Below, piece by piece: positions 31,151-41,462 of a stretch of DNA of 43,351 bases. The first letter of the stretch is position 1, and every line of letters starts with the position of its first letter. Position numbers and translations under genes: made by a program. Where the stretch lies: NCBI GenBank assembly GCA_013288555.1, contig JABDBQ010000020.1, positions 1 to 43,351 of the forward strand, read 5' to 3'. Under the pieces are notes generated by a model. The model was not told where the DNA came from and did no database searches. It saw only the letters and a list, made by a program, of their open reading frames with translations. The stretch is from Bacteroidota bacterium. GTDB lineage: Bacteria > Bacteroidota > Bacteroidia > CAILMK01.

Positions 31151-34100
31151 ATGAAGGCTGCTGATAAAAAAGTAAATATTCATCTTATATGCTTTTTAAT
31201 TGTACTGGCATTTTTTCAGTTTAATTTATCAAATGCTCAGTCAAATATTGAGTTTAAAACATTAACATTTCCTGAACTTTCTCAAAATCAGGTAAATGAA
31301 ATTGTACAGGATAAAAAGGGATCTCTGTGGTTGGCAACTTACAACGGGGTTTTTAGATATGATGGATATCAGATTGAACAGCTCATTGCCACAAATGCAA
31401 CTGGTGAATCTTTGCCCGTTGGCCCCTCAAATCATTTGTTCATTACTCGGGAAGATCATCTTTGGATTGTTTATCAAAATGAGGCATTGGTAGATTTCGA
31501 TCTTAAAACAACCAGATTTGAGGTATACAGGCATAAAGTAGCTGACGTACATAGTATTGCAAGTAATGTTATTAATTCCATTGTGGAAGACAGTAAAGGG
31601 CAATTGTGGTTTGCCACCTTTAACGGACTTGATTGTTTTGATAAAAATACAAAAAAATTTATTCATTTTGAAAAGCATAGTCATGGCCTGGACACAGATA
31701 GTCTCAGCACATTATGCGTAGACCAATACGATAATCTTTATGTAGGAACAGAGCAAAATAAAAATGGGCTGTATTATTTTGATAAAACGAAAATGGTTTT
31801 TAACAAAATCTTTAAAGCAGCTAAAATTGACGATTTTTATTACGTTAGATTTCTGACTATGGATCAGGACAACAATGTATGGTGCGATAACGATGGATGC
31901 ACTTTCGTGTTAGATCACAAAAGTAAAATTATTAAACCGGTTATTGGTTCATTTGAACATAATATGGAAAGTCAGATAATAGGGTCTGGGCCCATTATGG
32001 TTTCAAAGGATTTGGTCTGGATAGGTTCTTATACAGGTCTTTATATCTACAATCAGCAAACGCATCGAACGATTCATTTTGAGCATAATGATGTTGATCT
32101 TACTTCTATTAACAGCAATAGAATTCTCTGCTTATTCAAAGACAGAAGTGAAAATATCTGGATAGGAACTGATAATGGATTAATGAAATTGAGCAAGGTT
32201 CAGGTTCAGATTCATGTAGCTAAACACTTAATTTCTGAGCAGGGGTATTTGAGAAAAAAACCAGTAAGAAGTTTGTGGGTTGATCCAAAGGATCATACGA
32301 TCTGGCAAGGAACCTCAGGCGAAGGACTACAAAAATTAAATCAGGACGGAACCTGGTCGCAATATCTTTTCAACCCTCATTACAGCCAATATGGGTACAA
32401 TTATATAAACGATATACGTCTACTCCGAAATGGCTCTCTTGCCCTTGCTACGGAACGTGGTTTACAGATTTTTAATACGAAAACGAATACGTTTATTGCA
32501 AATAAATTCAATATCCCCGATACCGACAAAATATTTATTGAGAGGCCTTTATGGAATATATGGGAAGATGAAAAAGAGGTTTTGTGGCTTGGTTTTAAAT
32601 TCAATGGACTTTATTTATACGATTTTTCTAAGAATTCACTGCAAAGAATAGACAGTACTAAAAAAAATCTTTCAATTTGGTTTATTTATAATGATCAATT
32701 CAGAAAACAGATTGTCTGGCTGGGCACCAACAAAGGGCTGTATTATATTGATCGCTCTAAAATCCCCTTTCAAATTAATTCAGCCTCTTTTATTAAAGAA
32801 AATAAAGAAATTGGAGGCGAAAATATATTTTTAATCCATCAGGACAAAATCGGTAATCTTTGGTTATCAACCGTCGGCAAAGGATTATTAAAATATACTC
32901 CTGGAAAAGGAGAATTAAGACAATTCTCTACTATTCAGGGATTACCATCAAATATGATTTCTGGGATTCTCGAGGATCGTGTAGGTCATTTATGGATAAG
33001 TTCTGCAAATGGCATTTTTGTTTTTGATCCTTTAAGTGAAAGGGTTATTAGAGAATATAATGATTTGGATGGATTTTCAAGTACAAGATTTAATTTTAAA
33101 AGTTGTTTTGAACTGCCGGATGGTGAAATGTTTTTCGGAAGCTCTGACGGAGTAAATTTTTTCAACCCTGATAGTATAAAGATAAATACATATCAGCCGA
33201 GATTATTTATCACTTCCTTTAAAACTCTTTATAATGAGCGCGTCCAGGATTTATCTTTAGATTCTACAGTTACGTTGCCATACAATCAAAACTCATTTGC
33301 TATAGAATACGCTTCGGATGATTATACCAATCCAGGCAAAAATACATTTTCTTATCAGCTTGCAGGGTTTTCAACAGATTGGAGCAAACCAGATCCAAGG
33401 CATTATACCGCTTTTACTAACCTGGGTCCGGGGAAATATATTTTTAAGGTCCGTGGCGCAAACAGCGATGGTTTATGGGGCGAAAAAGTGCTTATACTCA
33501 GGATTACCATTTTGCCCCCTTTTTGGCAAACCTGGTGGTTCTATAGTATTTGCATTATCTTTTTGATGGGCGTACTATTTTATTTCGTGAATGATTTTGT
33601 TCAAAAAAGGGATCTCAAACGCAAAAAGATATATGCCGAACTGGCTGCCTTGCGTATGCAGCTGAATCCTCATTTTGTTTTTAATTCATTAACTTCGCTT
33701 GAGCATTTTATTGTTTTAAACCAGAATAAACTTGCGATAGATTACCTTGTAAAATTTTCAAGATTGATGCGAATGATCCTTGAAAATTCGGCGGAAGAGT
33801 TTATCTTGCTCTGGCAGGAAATAGACTTTTTGGAACTGTATATTTTTATGGAATCTTTACGCTTAAAAGACAAAGTCATCTTTGAAATAATCCCAGACCC
33901 GGCGCTGGATATGGATCATTGCTATATACCGCCAATGCTTTTGCAACCCATAATTGAAAATGCCATTATTCACGGAGTTTCAGCAAATAAAAAAGAAGGA
34001 AGGATTATCATTTCTTTTATTGCGGAAAAAGACGGTTTTATCGCCAAAGTTGAGGATAACGGTGTGGGATGGGAAACCGCAGTTAGAAACAAAACTGCAT

Positions 34101-34297
34101 TTGGAGAAGCAAAGAAATCTGTAGGATTAAAAATAGTGAAAGACAGGATTAATATTATCAGGCAAATGTATGGCGAATATGCAGGGATCGCCATTACTGA
34201 AATCAAAGAGGAAGGCAATTCAGGCACCAAAGTAGAAATAAAAATACCCTATATTCATGAATCCAAACCAGCCAAAAATCAGATCCCTTATAGTTGA
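31151..34297 (+). CDS. Propeller-type sensor histidine kinase (LytS-like kinase domain)
   Basis: This 1048-residue protein has a signal/anchor helix (IHLICFLIVLAFFQFNLSNAQ). A large periplasmic sensor of two-component-regulator propeller repeats (about residues 35-680) follows, with recurrent LWLATYNGVFRYDGY-like strands such as WFATFNGLDCFD, WIGTDNGLMKL, WISSANGIFVF. Then come a Y_Y_Y domain (~690-785; YQLAGFSTDW, FKVRGANSDGLWG), one membrane helix (~795-815), and a cytoplasmic His_kinase domain. The phosphoacceptor is His841 in LNPHFVFNSL. The ATP-binding domain shows QPIIENAIIHG and VEDNGVGW. It probably senses an extracytoplasmic ligand and phosphorylates the LytTR regulator whose gene overlaps its end by 41 nt. 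It has no AraC output fused, so it is not a hybrid (HTCS) sensor. Confidence 0.94.
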   Translation: MKAADKKVNIHLICFLIVLAFFQFNLSNAQSNIEFKTLTFPELSQNQVNEIVQDKKGSLWLATYNGVFRYDGYQIEQLIATNATGESLPVGPSNHLFITREDHLWIVYQNEALVDFDLKTTRFEVYRHKVADVHSIASNVINSIVEDSKGQLWFATFNGLDCFDKNTKKFIHFEKHSHGLDTDSLSTLCVDQYDNLYVGTEQNKNGLYYFDKTKMVFNKIFKAAKIDDFYYVRFLTMDQDNNVWCDNDGCTFVLDHKSKIIKPVIGSFEHNMESQIIGSGPIMVSKDLVWIGSYTGLYIYNQQTHRTIHFEHNDVDLTSINSNRILCLFKDRSENIWIGTDNGLMKLSKVQVQIHVAKHLISEQGYLRKKPVRSLWVDPKDHTIWQGTSGEGLQKLNQDGTWSQYLFNPHYSQYGYNYINDIRLLRNGSLALATERGLQIFNTKTNTFIANKFNIPDTDKIFIERPLWNIWEDEKEVLWLGFKFNGLYLYDFSKNSLQRIDSTKKNLSIWFIYNDQFRKQIVWLGTNKGLYYIDRSKIPFQINSASFIKENKEIGGENIFLIHQDKIGNLWLSTVGKGLLKYTPGKGELRQFSTIQGLPSNMISGILEDRVGHLWISSANGIFVFDPLSERVIREYNDLDGFSSTRFNFKSCFELPDGEMFFGSSDGVNFFNPDSIKINTYQPRLFITSFKTLYNERVQDLSLDSTVTLPYNQNSFAIEYASDDYTNPGKNTFSYQLAGFSTDWSKPDPRHYTAFTNLGPGKYIFKVRGANSDGLWGEKVLILRITILPPFWQTWWFYSICIIFLMGVLFYFVNDFVQKRDLKRKKIYAELAALRMQLNPHFVFNSLTSLEHFIVLNQNKLAIDYLVKFSRLMRMILENSAEEFILLWQEIDFLELYIFMESLRLKDKVIFEIIPDPALDMDHCYIPPMLLQPIIENAIIHGVSANKKEGRIIISFIAEKDGFIAKVEDNGVGWETAVRNKTAFGEAKKSVGLKIVKDRINIIRQMYGEYAGIAITEIKEEGNSGTKVEIKIPYIHESKPAKNQIPYS

Positions 34298-35006
34298 TGA
34301 CGAAGAATCGTGCAGGGAAACACTAAAGGTATTCCTTGATGAATATTGCCATGATATAGAGATCATTGGTTCAGTAGATAATGTAGAAGAAGCATACAGG
34401 GAAATTATTATTAAAAAACCTGACCTTGTTTTTCTTGATGTTTCAATGCCTCCATCTGATGGTTTTGAGTTGCTCAGGAAGTTTCAGAAATTTTCGTTTG
34501 AAATCATATTTACCACTGCCTTCAACCAATATGCCATCCAGGCTATTCGGTTTTCTGCAGCTGACTATCTGTTAAAACCAATTGACCCGGTAGAACTTGT
34601 AGCAGCTGTAGATAGGGTGAGAGAAAAGAAAAAAAAGAATTTAGACCCAAAGGAGTTACCCGGTAAACTTGTTTTGTATTCCGATAAATCATACTTTTTT
34701 GTACATCCCGACCTGATCATATACATGGAAGTGCAAAGCCGCAAAATCGCCATCTTTCTGAAAGACAATAAAAAATACGAGGTTTCAAAATCTATTCAGG
34801 AAATGGAAGATTCTCTCGACAATAATTTCTTTCGATGCCATAAGTCATTTATTATCAACCTCAATGAGATCAAAGAATATGTGCCCGATAAACATGGCGG
34901 ATGCCTGATCCTTACCAACAATAAAATAGTACCTGTAGCCGAACGAAGAAAAGAGGCTTTCTTAAGAGCTTTTGGTTCAGGGCAAAATAATATTATGGCA
35001 GACTAA
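34257..35006 (+). CDS. LytTR-family response regulator
   Basis: This 249-residue protein has an N-terminal receiver domain (SLIVDDEESC, phosphorylation site Asp61 in LVFLDVSMPP, TTAFNQYAIQAI with the switch Thr, and Lys in DYLLKPIDPVEL). The C-terminal LytTR DNA-binding domain (about residues 145-245) shows YMEVQSRKIAIFL, FFRCHKSFIINLNEIKEY and IVPVAERRKEAF. The ATG at 34257 lies inside the kinase gene, giving a 41-nt overlap that couples translation. Its target is unknown. The large surface protein gene 155 bp downstream is a reasonable candidate, and a direct repeat with 21-bp period lies in that gap. Confidence 0.94.
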   Translation: MNPNQPKIRSLIVDDEESCRETLKVFLDEYCHDIEIIGSVDNVEEAYREIIIKKPDLVFLDVSMPPSDGFELLRKFQKFSFEIIFTTAFNQYAIQAIRFSAADYLLKPIDPVELVAAVDRVREKKKKNLDPKELPGKLVLYSDKSYFFVHPDLIIYMEVQSRKIAIFLKDNKKYEVSKSIQEMEDSLDNNFFRCHKSFIINLNEIKEYVPDKHGGCLILTNNKIVPVAERRKEAFLRAFGSGQNNIMAD

Positions 35007-35066
35007 AAATCTCATCTTTCTTCGTGCTTTTTACAGCCGGTCCTAAAATCTATCTTTTCTAAACAG

Positions 35067-35106
35067 CCGCGTTAGCACATCAAAGTTCCGCGTTGATGCG
35101 GAATTC
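35067..35106 (+). repeat. CCGCGTT direct repeat (21-bp period) with hairpin, upstream of the 1994-residue gene
   Basis: CCGCGTT occurs at 35067-35073 and 35088-35094, exactly 21 bp apart. The second copy forms a perfect hairpin TTCCGC (35086-35091), loop GTTGAT, GCGGAA (35098-35103). The same heptamer pair with the same 21-bp period occurs after the gene at 41301-41328 and nowhere else that I found in intergenic DNA of the window. It may be an interspersed repeat family or a regulator site. Confidence 0.6.
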
Positions 35107-35161
35107 CATTTCATCCCTATTCTTATATATAGTTTGGTGGCATAATTAAAATTTTTATGTT

Positions 35162-38100
35162 ATGAAAACAAACTCACAAACCCGGGGTAATACCCTAAGA
35201 TATAAGCGATTTTGGAAATCGTTTATCGTATCAATGATTTACTCAAGAGCGTTCAGAAGAATGAGTTTTCTCATTTTTTTGACTGTTATTTTTACATCTG
35301 TAGTACCATTGGCATTAAAAGGCCAACAATCAATGTCTGAAAATTGCAAAAAGTTAATTTTAAATAATAATAAAGTAGTTGATGAGGGGTATAAAAAGCA
35401 GGTCATGATGGCAATTGACAAACTTGACTTCACTGAAAACAAGGGGCAATTGAAAGATTTAAATGGCAATCAAATACCAGATGTCCTTTTTACTGGTAAA
35501 AGTAATGACGTGCAGTATTTGCTAACGAAAACGGGCATAAGTTATGTTTATAGAAAGAGCCTTGGACACGGTAAATTAGCTATGACCAGGGTAAATATGG
35601 ATATGAAGGGCGCGAATAAAGAACCGAAAATAATAACTGTAGATGCGGAAAAAATGGTTTTGAACTATTTTCTATCAGGCTCAAATGAACAAGAAAATGT
35701 ACACAGTTTCGCATCAGTTATTTACAAGGAAGTTTATCCCTTTATTGATATGAAAGTATATACTAAGGATAATGCATTGGAATATGATTTTATTGTTCAT
35801 CCTGGAGGAGATCCAGCCCAGATTAAATTGTCCTTTACTGGTGATGATCATCTAAAATTAAACAAGAAAGGAGAAATGACAATTACTAATAAATTAGGGG
35901 TGTTAACCCAAAATGCGCCTTATACCTACCAGGCTTCATCAAAAGAAAATACTGTAATTGAAAGTAAATTCCGTTTAAAAAGAAATGAAGTTTCATTTGC
36001 ATTAGGAAAATATGACAATAAAAATGATTTGATAATTGACCCGGGACAAAAATGGGGCACTTATTTTGGTGGAACCAATAGTGATGTAATTAACGGAATT
36101 GTTTGTGACGCCAGCGGTAATATTTACGTAGTCGGAACGACAATGAGCACGAGTGGCGTTGCCAGTTCTAGTGCATTTCAGACAACATATGGCGGCGGGT
36201 CTTATGATGTTTTTTTGGCGAAATTTAGCAACAGTGGAGCCGGTATTTGGGCAACCTACTACGGTGGGTCAGGAGATGATATTGGATATTCGATTGCCTT
36301 GGATGGTAGTGGTTATCCTTGGATTTGTGGAAGTACAACTAGTTTTGGGTTGCCACTAAAAGGAGCATTTCAATCATCAAACGGTGGAGGAACAGGTATG
36401 GACGGATTTATTGCATCATTTAACTCTTCTGGTACATTTGAGTATGGAACATATTATGGTGGATCGGGCGATGACGAAATAAACACTATTTACGTTACAG
36501 GTTCATCGACTACTACAGCGATATATGTCGGAGGTGAAACTAGCAGCAGCAACAATATTGCCACTTCAGGAACTTATCAGACAATATTTACAGCGTGGGG
36601 GACAACTGGGTTCGTGGCTGAATTTGGAATTACTGGCTCATCAATTTCACTGGCATGGGGAACGTATTACGGTGGTACAGTACCTGGCGGCTCCCCTGCA
36701 ACTGAAGTTTTTGGATTAGTGCCTGATGGAGGTTCAAATATTTTCATTGTAGGTGTCACAATTTGTTCGTCAACTTTTGCAACTACTGGAGCTTATCAAA
36801 CTTCATTCGGCGGTGTTTCCGATGCTTTTGTGGGTGATTTAGATAATTTAGGTAATAATATCTGGACAACCTATTTTGGCGGATCCGGAGTTGATGGTGC
36901 TTTTGGAATTTTAATATCGGGTTCAAGTCTTATAATATCAGGAAACACGCAAAGCGTCGGTTTAGGAACGACTGGGGTTTACCAATCTTCTAATGCGGGT
37001 GGTTATGACGGTTATTTATTGTCAATGAACAATTCAGGAACTGGTGTAAATTGGTGTACTTATATCGGCGGGTCTGGAGACGATATCGTAAGCGGCGGAC
37101 TTGGAACAGATGGAACTAATTATTATTTAACTGGTTCAACTTCAGGAGGGTTAAATTTAACTGCTCCAGGATGTGCGTTTCAAACAACTTTATCAGGTGG
37201 TTCTGGTACTGATGTATTCCTGGCAAAATTTAATAGTATAGGAGGAGGCATTTTTCAGACATATATAGGGGGCCCAAGAAATGAAATAACCGGAGCTGAA
37301 AATGTTTTAGCACTCGATCCGAGTAAAAATATTTTTGTTGCCGGTTCGACAACAAGTACCACAGGCATCGCTTCATTAGGAGCTTACCAATATTCAAACG
37401 GCGGTGGTACGGATGGTTTTATTTTTGGAATTGACAACTGTACATTGTGTCAAATGTTCTCGAACGCGCCAGCTTCATCGTGCACGGGAACTTCTTTGAC
37501 CCTAAGTAATTATGCCTGGATGAGTTATCAATGGCAAGTATATTCCAGCAGCACAAGCTCTTATACTAATGTCTCGGGTACATCAGGTACAAGTTATACA
37601 TATACGCCTGGAACGGCAGGACAGTACCAATGTTCTGTTACAGACCCGACAACCGGCTGCCAGTATGCATGGGGCCCTGTTATGGTAAATGCGGTTCCTG
37701 TTGTTACGGCCGGACCATCAAATACATCGATATGTGCAGGCACGGGTGCGAGTTTTAGTGTTTCGGCAACCGGTACCGGCCTCAGCTACCAATGGCAGGA
37801 AAATACGGGATATGCCTGGTCTTCAGCAATAACAGCTACAACTGCAGTTTCTGGAGTTACTAGTTCAACTTTATCACTTTCTGGCTTACCGGTAACGACA
37901 AATGGGTATCAATATCGTTGCGTTGTATCCAGTGCCTGCCCTTCGGCAACTTCAGGTGCTGCTACTTTGACAGTTAATCCAACACCTATTCCTCCTGTTA
38001 ATTTGAATCCCGAAACGCTGTGTGTCGGGATAAAAGCAATACTAGAACCATATAATGTAACTGCATCAACTTATTATGTTTATGGCTCATCGACCACATG

Positions 38101-41100
38101 TCCTCCACCGGGATCAACAAATCCAAATGCCAATGGTGCTCCTATTGCATCATTTAGTACTTCAACTTGGCAGGATCCAACGCCTGTGAGCAACTCATCT
38201 TATGCAATTTTTGGCTCGCAACCTTATTTTGTTGTTGCAGAAAATTCGAGTGGCTGTTTAGGTTATTATCAAAATATGAGTGTACCTGTTTATCCGGCGG
38301 TTCAGGCACCGACGGGCCTCACTTCCAATCCTAATCCATCTTGTCCAGGTATAAGTACAACAATTTCGGCTTCGACAAGTGGGATTTCGAATTACAACTG
38401 GTACAATTCTTCCGGGACCAGTTTGCTAGGAACAGGTTTGACTTTTTCACCAGCGCCGACTGTAACGACTAATTATCTTGTCGAATCAGTTAGCTCCGCC
38501 ACTGGTGGATGTCTTTCTTCTGGTGTATCATTTACTCAAAACGTTTCAACAATAACCTTATATCAAGCTTCTTCTGTAACGGTAGGTACAGTTACTTATA
38601 ATTCAACCGGTTCAACCATTAATTTTGCTTCCTGTCAGCCTACAGAGTATCCAACACTTTCTCTAACAGGCTCGAGTTCTACTTTAACAGGGAATCTTTT
38701 AGTTTCATGGTATCTTGGCTCTACATTTCTAGCTTGTCAAGAGGTTTCTTCGGTTTCAGCTGCAAGTTTTACTGTTGGCTCTGCGGGGGATGTACCGTTT
38801 GACGGTGCGCAATATATAGTCCAGGTAAGTACAAAGTGTACTGGAACAGGCTCTTCCTGTAGTTCTTATAATTGCACCGGCTGCCTTTATGAGGCTATTT
38901 TTACTTTGCATGATAAATCTCCTAACGTTACTATTTCGAGTAATAGCCCGACTAATAATTTCCTTTGTCCAGGAACAAGTGTGATTTTGTCCGGCCCTTC
39001 CACACCTCCGCAAACTTATACATGGTACCAAAATGGAATTTCGGTGGCTGGACCTAGTGGCACTTACAATTATACTTTGTCAACCATCGGCGACTATTAT
39101 TTTACTGCAACTACGCCCGGCACTCCTTTTACATGCCCTTCTCAGACTATTCACATTAAAACTCCCCCTGCTTTAGTGGCAAACGCTGTACCAACGGTAA
39201 GCATTTCTAACGATGCCCAACTTTTCTTTACATCCTATTCCCATCAGATAAGTGTTTACCTTAATGGTAATTTCCAAGGATACCTCAGCGGAACTGTTTA
39301 TTCGGCAACCTCAAATGGATATTATTCGTTCACAGCCATTGATCCCTGTTCAGGAAAGACAGTTGCGTCAAATACTATAAAGGTCGCACCTGCTTGTTCA
39401 ACTTATACAGGTAGCGGCCCTGCTTCAGGAGGTCACAATGCCTATGATTATAACACATATGCAACAACCGCTGCTAATTTTAGTGCAAGTTACGGTACTA
39501 CAAATTATATTGAACCAATTGGAGGTCCATATAAAGATTATTATTTCGGTGTAAAATTAGAAATATCCGGTACTGGTACTGTCAATATTAGTGGGGCAAA
39601 CATAATAATGGGAGAATGCACCGAAATCGAGGTCGATCCCGGGGCTACCTTAGTTCTTGACGGTGTTACAATTACAGGCTGCACACAATGGAAAGGAATA
39701 CAGGTTGATGGTGTTCAAAATTATAACAAAGTTGGCCGGCTTTCAGGATCGTTTGGCACTCTTAATATGATGAGCTCAACTATAAGCGATGCGCTTAATG
39801 CTGTTTATTCTCAGCACGGGGGTACAGTACAAATTAACGGATCTGTGTTCGTCAATAATGTGAATCACATCTTTTTTGACGCGTACAATTATAATCATAA
39901 TTCCGCTGTAAATGGCCAATCAACATTTGGTAACCTGGTTACACAAATTGTGACATGCTCACCTTTAGTTACTCCATCATACGTCAATAATTGGCACATG
40001 GTATATATGGAAAATGTAGGTGGGATTACATTTAACGTCAATAATTACTTCCACGCATCAGATTGCAATCAAAACTCATACGGTGTCGAAGGATGTAATT
40101 TGAATGTTGGTACTATATCAACTTATACAGTGGATTTAGATGGCAATGATTTTGATGGACCTTTTAACGCTGGTATTTCCAACATTTTTTACAATACAGG
40201 TACAAGTGGGACCAGTAATGGAATGCAAATCACAGGTAATACATTCGGGACAAGGGGGATAAGCTTGCATCCAATAAGTGGGATATTGTTCAATAATGCA
40301 GATAATTGTATAGTACAGGGCACAAATATTTTCAAAAACATGATAAATGGTATGGAGTTTTATCAGGATATTTCAGGAGGAGGGCCATTAGGAGTTACGT
40401 TGTCTCATAATGATTTTGAGTATAATACATATGGTTTGGTGGTTGCGCCTGATCAATACCCTATTACAAATATGCCAGGTAATTTAAGCCCAAACTCAAT
40501 TAATCTTGTAACAAGTTGTAATAAATTTATTTACAATACTATAGGGTTCATTGGGAATGGAAATTTAGTGGACCAGGGGGCTACATCAACTGATGCAGGA
40601 AATAATTTTAATTCCACTACAACTACAAATACGTGCCCATGTTCTTCAGGATTAAATACTTGTGCTGATATTCTTTGGATCGGTACAAACCCATTCACAA
40701 ATTATTATATGCATAATTTATATAGTCCTTACGTAAATACTGCACTCATTCCTGGTTGTGCCTTATCCTCAGTGGAGATTAATGGGTTTAGTCAAACAGC
40801 CTCAGTTAATTTAAACGTAATTGTGAATTCGGGTATAAGCACCCTTTCTCCTTGCTGGAATGTTTTTGATCCGAGTCCAAAAATTACGGATTTAACTTAT
40901 AAACTCCAGTTATATCCTAATCCAAATAACGGAAATTTTACCGTTGGATTGAGCGATGTCTATGATTTGACTGGCTATACAATTGAGTTATGGGATATCC
41001 TTGGCAGAAGGTTGCAAAGTCAATTAATAGTCGCTTTGCCAAATGTTGAGGTGAATGCAACTGATCTTGCTGCAGGAGCCTATACCGTTCGTTTAATAGA

Positions 41101-41146
41101 TCCGACTGGAAAAGCATATTCAACCCATGTGTCAATAACTAAATAA
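35162..41146 (+). CDS. T9SS type A-sorted surface protein with SBBP propeller, Ig-like modules and beta-helix
   Basis: This 1994-residue protein has a hydrophobic signal at residues ~34-53 (MSFLIFLTVIFTSVVPLAL) after a 33-residue basic lead. Translation may start at ATG 35162 or at ATG 35261, which gives an ordinary signal peptide. Residues ~88-295 match the DUF7948 type (FTENKGQ, then DVQYLL). Residues ~298-760 hold seven SBBP blades, each with TYFGG/TYYGG/TYIGG and SGDD-like turns, enough for one closed propeller. Ig-like modules follow (YQWQVYS, YQWQENTG). A right-handed beta-helix-like region lies at ~1465-1820 (MGECTEIEVDPGATLVLDGV). The last ~80 residues are a type A T9SS domain (LQLYPNPNNGNFTVGL, LWDILGRRL, AGAYTVRLID). 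It is exported and surface-bound; function is unknown, with glycan or protein binding the likely theme. A strong terminator follows. Confidence 0.92.
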   Translation: MKTNSQTRGNTLRYKRFWKSFIVSMIYSRAFRRMSFLIFLTVIFTSVVPLALKGQQSMSENCKKLILNNNKVVDEGYKKQVMMAIDKLDFTENKGQLKDLNGNQIPDVLFTGKSNDVQYLLTKTGISYVYRKSLGHGKLAMTRVNMDMKGANKEPKIITVDAEKMVLNYFLSGSNEQENVHSFASVIYKEVYPFIDMKVYTKDNALEYDFIVHPGGDPAQIKLSFTGDDHLKLNKKGEMTITNKLGVLTQNAPYTYQASSKENTVIESKFRLKRNEVSFALGKYDNKNDLIIDPGQKWGTYFGGTNSDVINGIVCDASGNIYVVGTTMSTSGVASSSAFQTTYGGGSYDVFLAKFSNSGAGIWATYYGGSGDDIGYSIALDGSGYPWICGSTTSFGLPLKGAFQSSNGGGTGMDGFIASFNSSGTFEYGTYYGGSGDDEINTIYVTGSSTTTAIYVGGETSSSNNIATSGTYQTIFTAWGTTGFVAEFGITGSSISLAWGTYYGGTVPGGSPATEVFGLVPDGGSNIFIVGVTICSSTFATTGAYQTSFGGVSDAFVGDLDNLGNNIWTTYFGGSGVDGAFGILISGSSLIISGNTQSVGLGTTGVYQSSNAGGYDGYLLSMNNSGTGVNWCTYIGGSGDDIVSGGLGTDGTNYYLTGSTSGGLNLTAPGCAFQTTLSGGSGTDVFLAKFNSIGGGIFQTYIGGPRNEITGAENVLALDPSKNIFVAGSTTSTTGIASLGAYQYSNGGGTDGFIFGIDNCTLCQMFSNAPASSCTGTSLTLSNYAWMSYQWQVYSSSTSSYTNVSGTSGTSYTYTPGTAGQYQCSVTDPTTGCQYAWGPVMVNAVPVVTAGPSNTSICAGTGASFSVSATGTGLSYQWQENTGYAWSSAITATTAVSGVTSSTLSLSGLPVTTNGYQYRCVVSSACPSATSGAATLTVNPTPIPPVNLNPETLCVGIKAILEPYNVTASTYYVYGSSTTCPPPGSTNPNANGAPIASFSTSTWQDPTPVSNSSYAIFGSQPYFVVAENSSGCLGYYQNMSVPVYPAVQAPTGLTSNPNPSCPGISTTISASTSGISNYNWYNSSGTSLLGTGLTFSPAPTVTTNYLVESVSSATGGCLSSGVSFTQNVSTITLYQASSVTVGTVTYNSTGSTINFASCQPTEYPTLSLTGSSSTLTGNLLVSWYLGSTFLACQEVSSVSAASFTVGSAGDVPFDGAQYIVQVSTKCTGTGSSCSSYNCTGCLYEAIFTLHDKSPNVTISSNSPTNNFLCPGTSVILSGPSTPPQTYTWYQNGISVAGPSGTYNYTLSTIGDYYFTATTPGTPFTCPSQTIHIKTPPALVANAVPTVSISNDAQLFFTSYSHQISVYLNGNFQGYLSGTVYSATSNGYYSFTAIDPCSGKTVASNTIKVAPACSTYTGSGPASGGHNAYDYNTYATTAANFSASYGTTNYIEPIGGPYKDYYFGVKLEISGTGTVNISGANIIMGECTEIEVDPGATLVLDGVTITGCTQWKGIQVDGVQNYNKVGRLSGSFGTLNMMSSTISDALNAVYSQHGGTVQINGSVFVNNVNHIFFDAYNYNHNSAVNGQSTFGNLVTQIVTCSPLVTPSYVNNWHMVYMENVGGITFNVNNYFHASDCNQNSYGVEGCNLNVGTISTYTVDLDGNDFDGPFNAGISNIFYNTGTSGTSNGMQITGNTFGTRGISLHPISGILFNNADNCIVQGTNIFKNMINGMEFYQDISGGGPLGVTLSHNDFEYNTYGLVVAPDQYPITNMPGNLSPNSINLVTSCNKFIYNTIGFIGNGNLVDQGATSTDAGNNFNSTTTTNTCPCSSGLNTCADILWIGTNPFTNYYMHNLYSPYVNTALIPGCALSSVEINGFSQTASVNLNVIVNSGISTLSPCWNVFDPSPKITDLTYKLQLYPNPNNGNFTVGLSDVYDLTGYTIELWDILGRRLQSQLIVALPNVEVNATDLAAGAYTVRLIDPTGKAYSTHVSITK

Positions 41147-41229
41147 TTGGTTTTGCATTCAAATTAGCTAATATCTTAAAAACATATTGTGGCTAAAAAT
41201 CACTTCCCCTTTCTTCTTTTCTTCAAAAA

Positions 41230-41258
41230 GGCGCCCTGTTTTTCAGGGCGTCTTTTTT
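41230..41258 (+). terminator. Terminator of the 1994-residue surface protein gene
   Basis: GGCGCCCTG (41230-41238), loop TTTTT, CAGGGCGTC (41244-41252), then six T. The stem is 9 bp with one G-T wobble. It lies 84 bp after the stop codon. Confidence 0.88.
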
Positions 41259-41298
41259 GTTTATGTATAATTGTCCTGAAAACTTTCAGACATGGTAT

Positions 41299-41329
41299 GT
41301 CCGCGTTCGAGCAGAAAAAGTCCGCGTTC
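41299..41329 (+). repeat. GTCCGCGTTC direct repeat (21-bp period)
   Basis: The decamer GTCCGCGTTC occurs at 41299-41308 and 41320-41329, 21 bp apart, with an A-rich spacer. The core CCGCGTT and the period are the same as in the copy at 35067-35094 upstream of the large gene. Confidence 0.6.
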
Positions 41330-41462
41330 ACGCAAATTTTTGGTTCCCCCTTTATCCTTAAATCTAATTTGGCACAGAATAACCCAACCTCACCTTATTC
41401 CAACCATCATAATTATAAAAACCTCCATATTAATTCCTTATCATTCTTTCTTTCTTTTATTC

